A stretch of 64,000 nt of DNA from an uncultured Collinsella sp. (lineage in GTDB: Bacteria; Actinomycetota; Coriobacteriia; Coriobacteriales; Coriobacteriaceae), in the NCBI GenBank assembly GCA_900545165.1, contig UQYA01000002.1:1-64000 (forward strand), given 5' to 3'. A model generated the notes under the pieces. That model ran no database searches, was not told the DNA's origin, and worked only from the letters and a program-made list of their open reading frames with translations. The position numbers and the translations under genes are program-made. Shown piece after piece: positions 63,563 through 64,000 of the stretch (position 1 is its first letter; the number at the start of each line of letters is the position of its first letter).

Positions 63563-64000
63563 CTACATCGCCATTCCGCCGTCGACGCGCACGACCTCAC
63601 CCGTAATGTAGGCAGCCGCATCACTCGCCAGAAAGCGCACTACGCCGGCCACCTCCTCGGGGCGCGCCATACGCTTAAGGGGAATCTGCTCCTCGGTTAC
63701 CGTACGCACCTTCTCCGAGAGCTTTGCCGTCATATCCGTCTCGACAAACCCGGGGGCAACCGCGTTCACTCGTACGCCGCGGGGCGCAAGCTCGCGCGCC
63801 ACCGCCTTGGTCAGGCCGATCACGCCCGCCTTGGAGGCAGCGTAGTTGGCTTGCCCGGCATTGCCCATCAGGCCCACGACCGAGCTCATGTTGACGACGC
63901 AGCCGCCGCGCTGGCGCATAAAGGTCTTGGTGAGCGCGCGCGTCGTGTTAAACGTTCCTTTAAGATTGACATCGAGCACGCGATCGAAGGCGTCATCGCC
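63563..64000 (-). CDS. fabG: 3-oxoacyl-ACP reductase FabG, partial at window edge
   Basis: The C-terminal ~145 residues of a short-chain dehydrogenase; the 5' part lies beyond the window. The catalytic YAASKAG is present with the serine in [14 protein letters not shown], and the FabG-type end VRVDGGMAM is intact. It reduces 3-oxoacyl-ACP with NADPH. It precedes fabF by 39 nt. The order suggests that more fatty-acid genes (fabD, fabK/acpP) lie further right. Confidence 0.93.
   Translation of the reverse strand, partial: GDDAFDRVLDVNLKGTFNTTRALTKTFMRQRGGCVVNMSSVVGLMGNAGQANYAASKAGVIGLTKAVARELAPRGVRVNAVAPGFVETDMTAKLSEKVRTVTEEQIPLKRMARPEEVAGVVRFLASDAAAYITGEVVRVDGGMAM

Overview
The window looks like a chromosome segment of a gut actinomycete of the class Coriobacteriia, most likely Collinsella or a close relative. 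The grounds are the high GC content, AGGAGG-type ribosome binding sites, an anaerobic selenium/molybdenum purine pathway, a fused AccD-AccA, and hairpin-rich intergenic DNA. This is inference from content; no 16S gene is present.

Two arms (about 1-9.2 kb and 32.0-43.0 kb) carry one recognisable metabolic programme, the yge/ygf-type selenium-linked purine (urate/xanthine) breakdown set. The left arm has yqeC, a dihydropyrimidinase (hyuA), a MocA-like nucleotidyltransferase, carbamate kinase, the knotted carbamoyltransferase ygeW, the M20 hydrolase ygeY and diaminopropionate ammonia-lyase ygeX. The right arm has an XdhD-type xanthine dehydrogenase, an RnfB-like ferredoxin, ygfK, ssnA, an NCS2 purine permease and ridA. 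Each arm has its own divergently transcribed YheO-type PAS/HTH regulator. Together the genes could import a purine, act on it by molybdo-hydroxylase chemistry, open the rings, cleave diaminopropionate and recover ATP from carbamoyl phosphate.

Between the arms (about 9.3-32.0 kb) lies an accessory, defence-like island. It holds an AbiE type IV toxin-antitoxin pair flanked by a duplicated gene 3' end, two DUF4230 proteins, a radical-SAM/TcmP pair and a complete type I restriction-modification operon with an extra gene. It also holds an exonuclease plus a large glycine-rich membrane protein whose reading frame is broken, a small hydrophobic peptide behind an SOS-box-like site, a DUF234 ATPase and an AbiEi/DUF559-like protein. 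The last two genes are bracketed by three arrays of alternating 15-nt inverted elements with an exact 62-nt period.

The right part is housekeeping: a U32 peptidase, an RluA pseudouridine synthase, a DeoR regulator with an oxidoreductase, and a ribosomal protein cluster (rplC to rplX) that lacks rpsJ at its head and rplE at its tail. Then come a phosphatase, a CDF transporter, a lone PTS EIIC, and a fatty-acid synthesis operon (fabG-fabF-accB-fabZ-accC-accDA) that runs off the right edge.

The most unusual non-coding structures are two long hairpins (6940-7058 and 54876-55040) that share a conserved inner part but have unrelated, perfectly self-complementary outer arms, and the 62-nt arrays.
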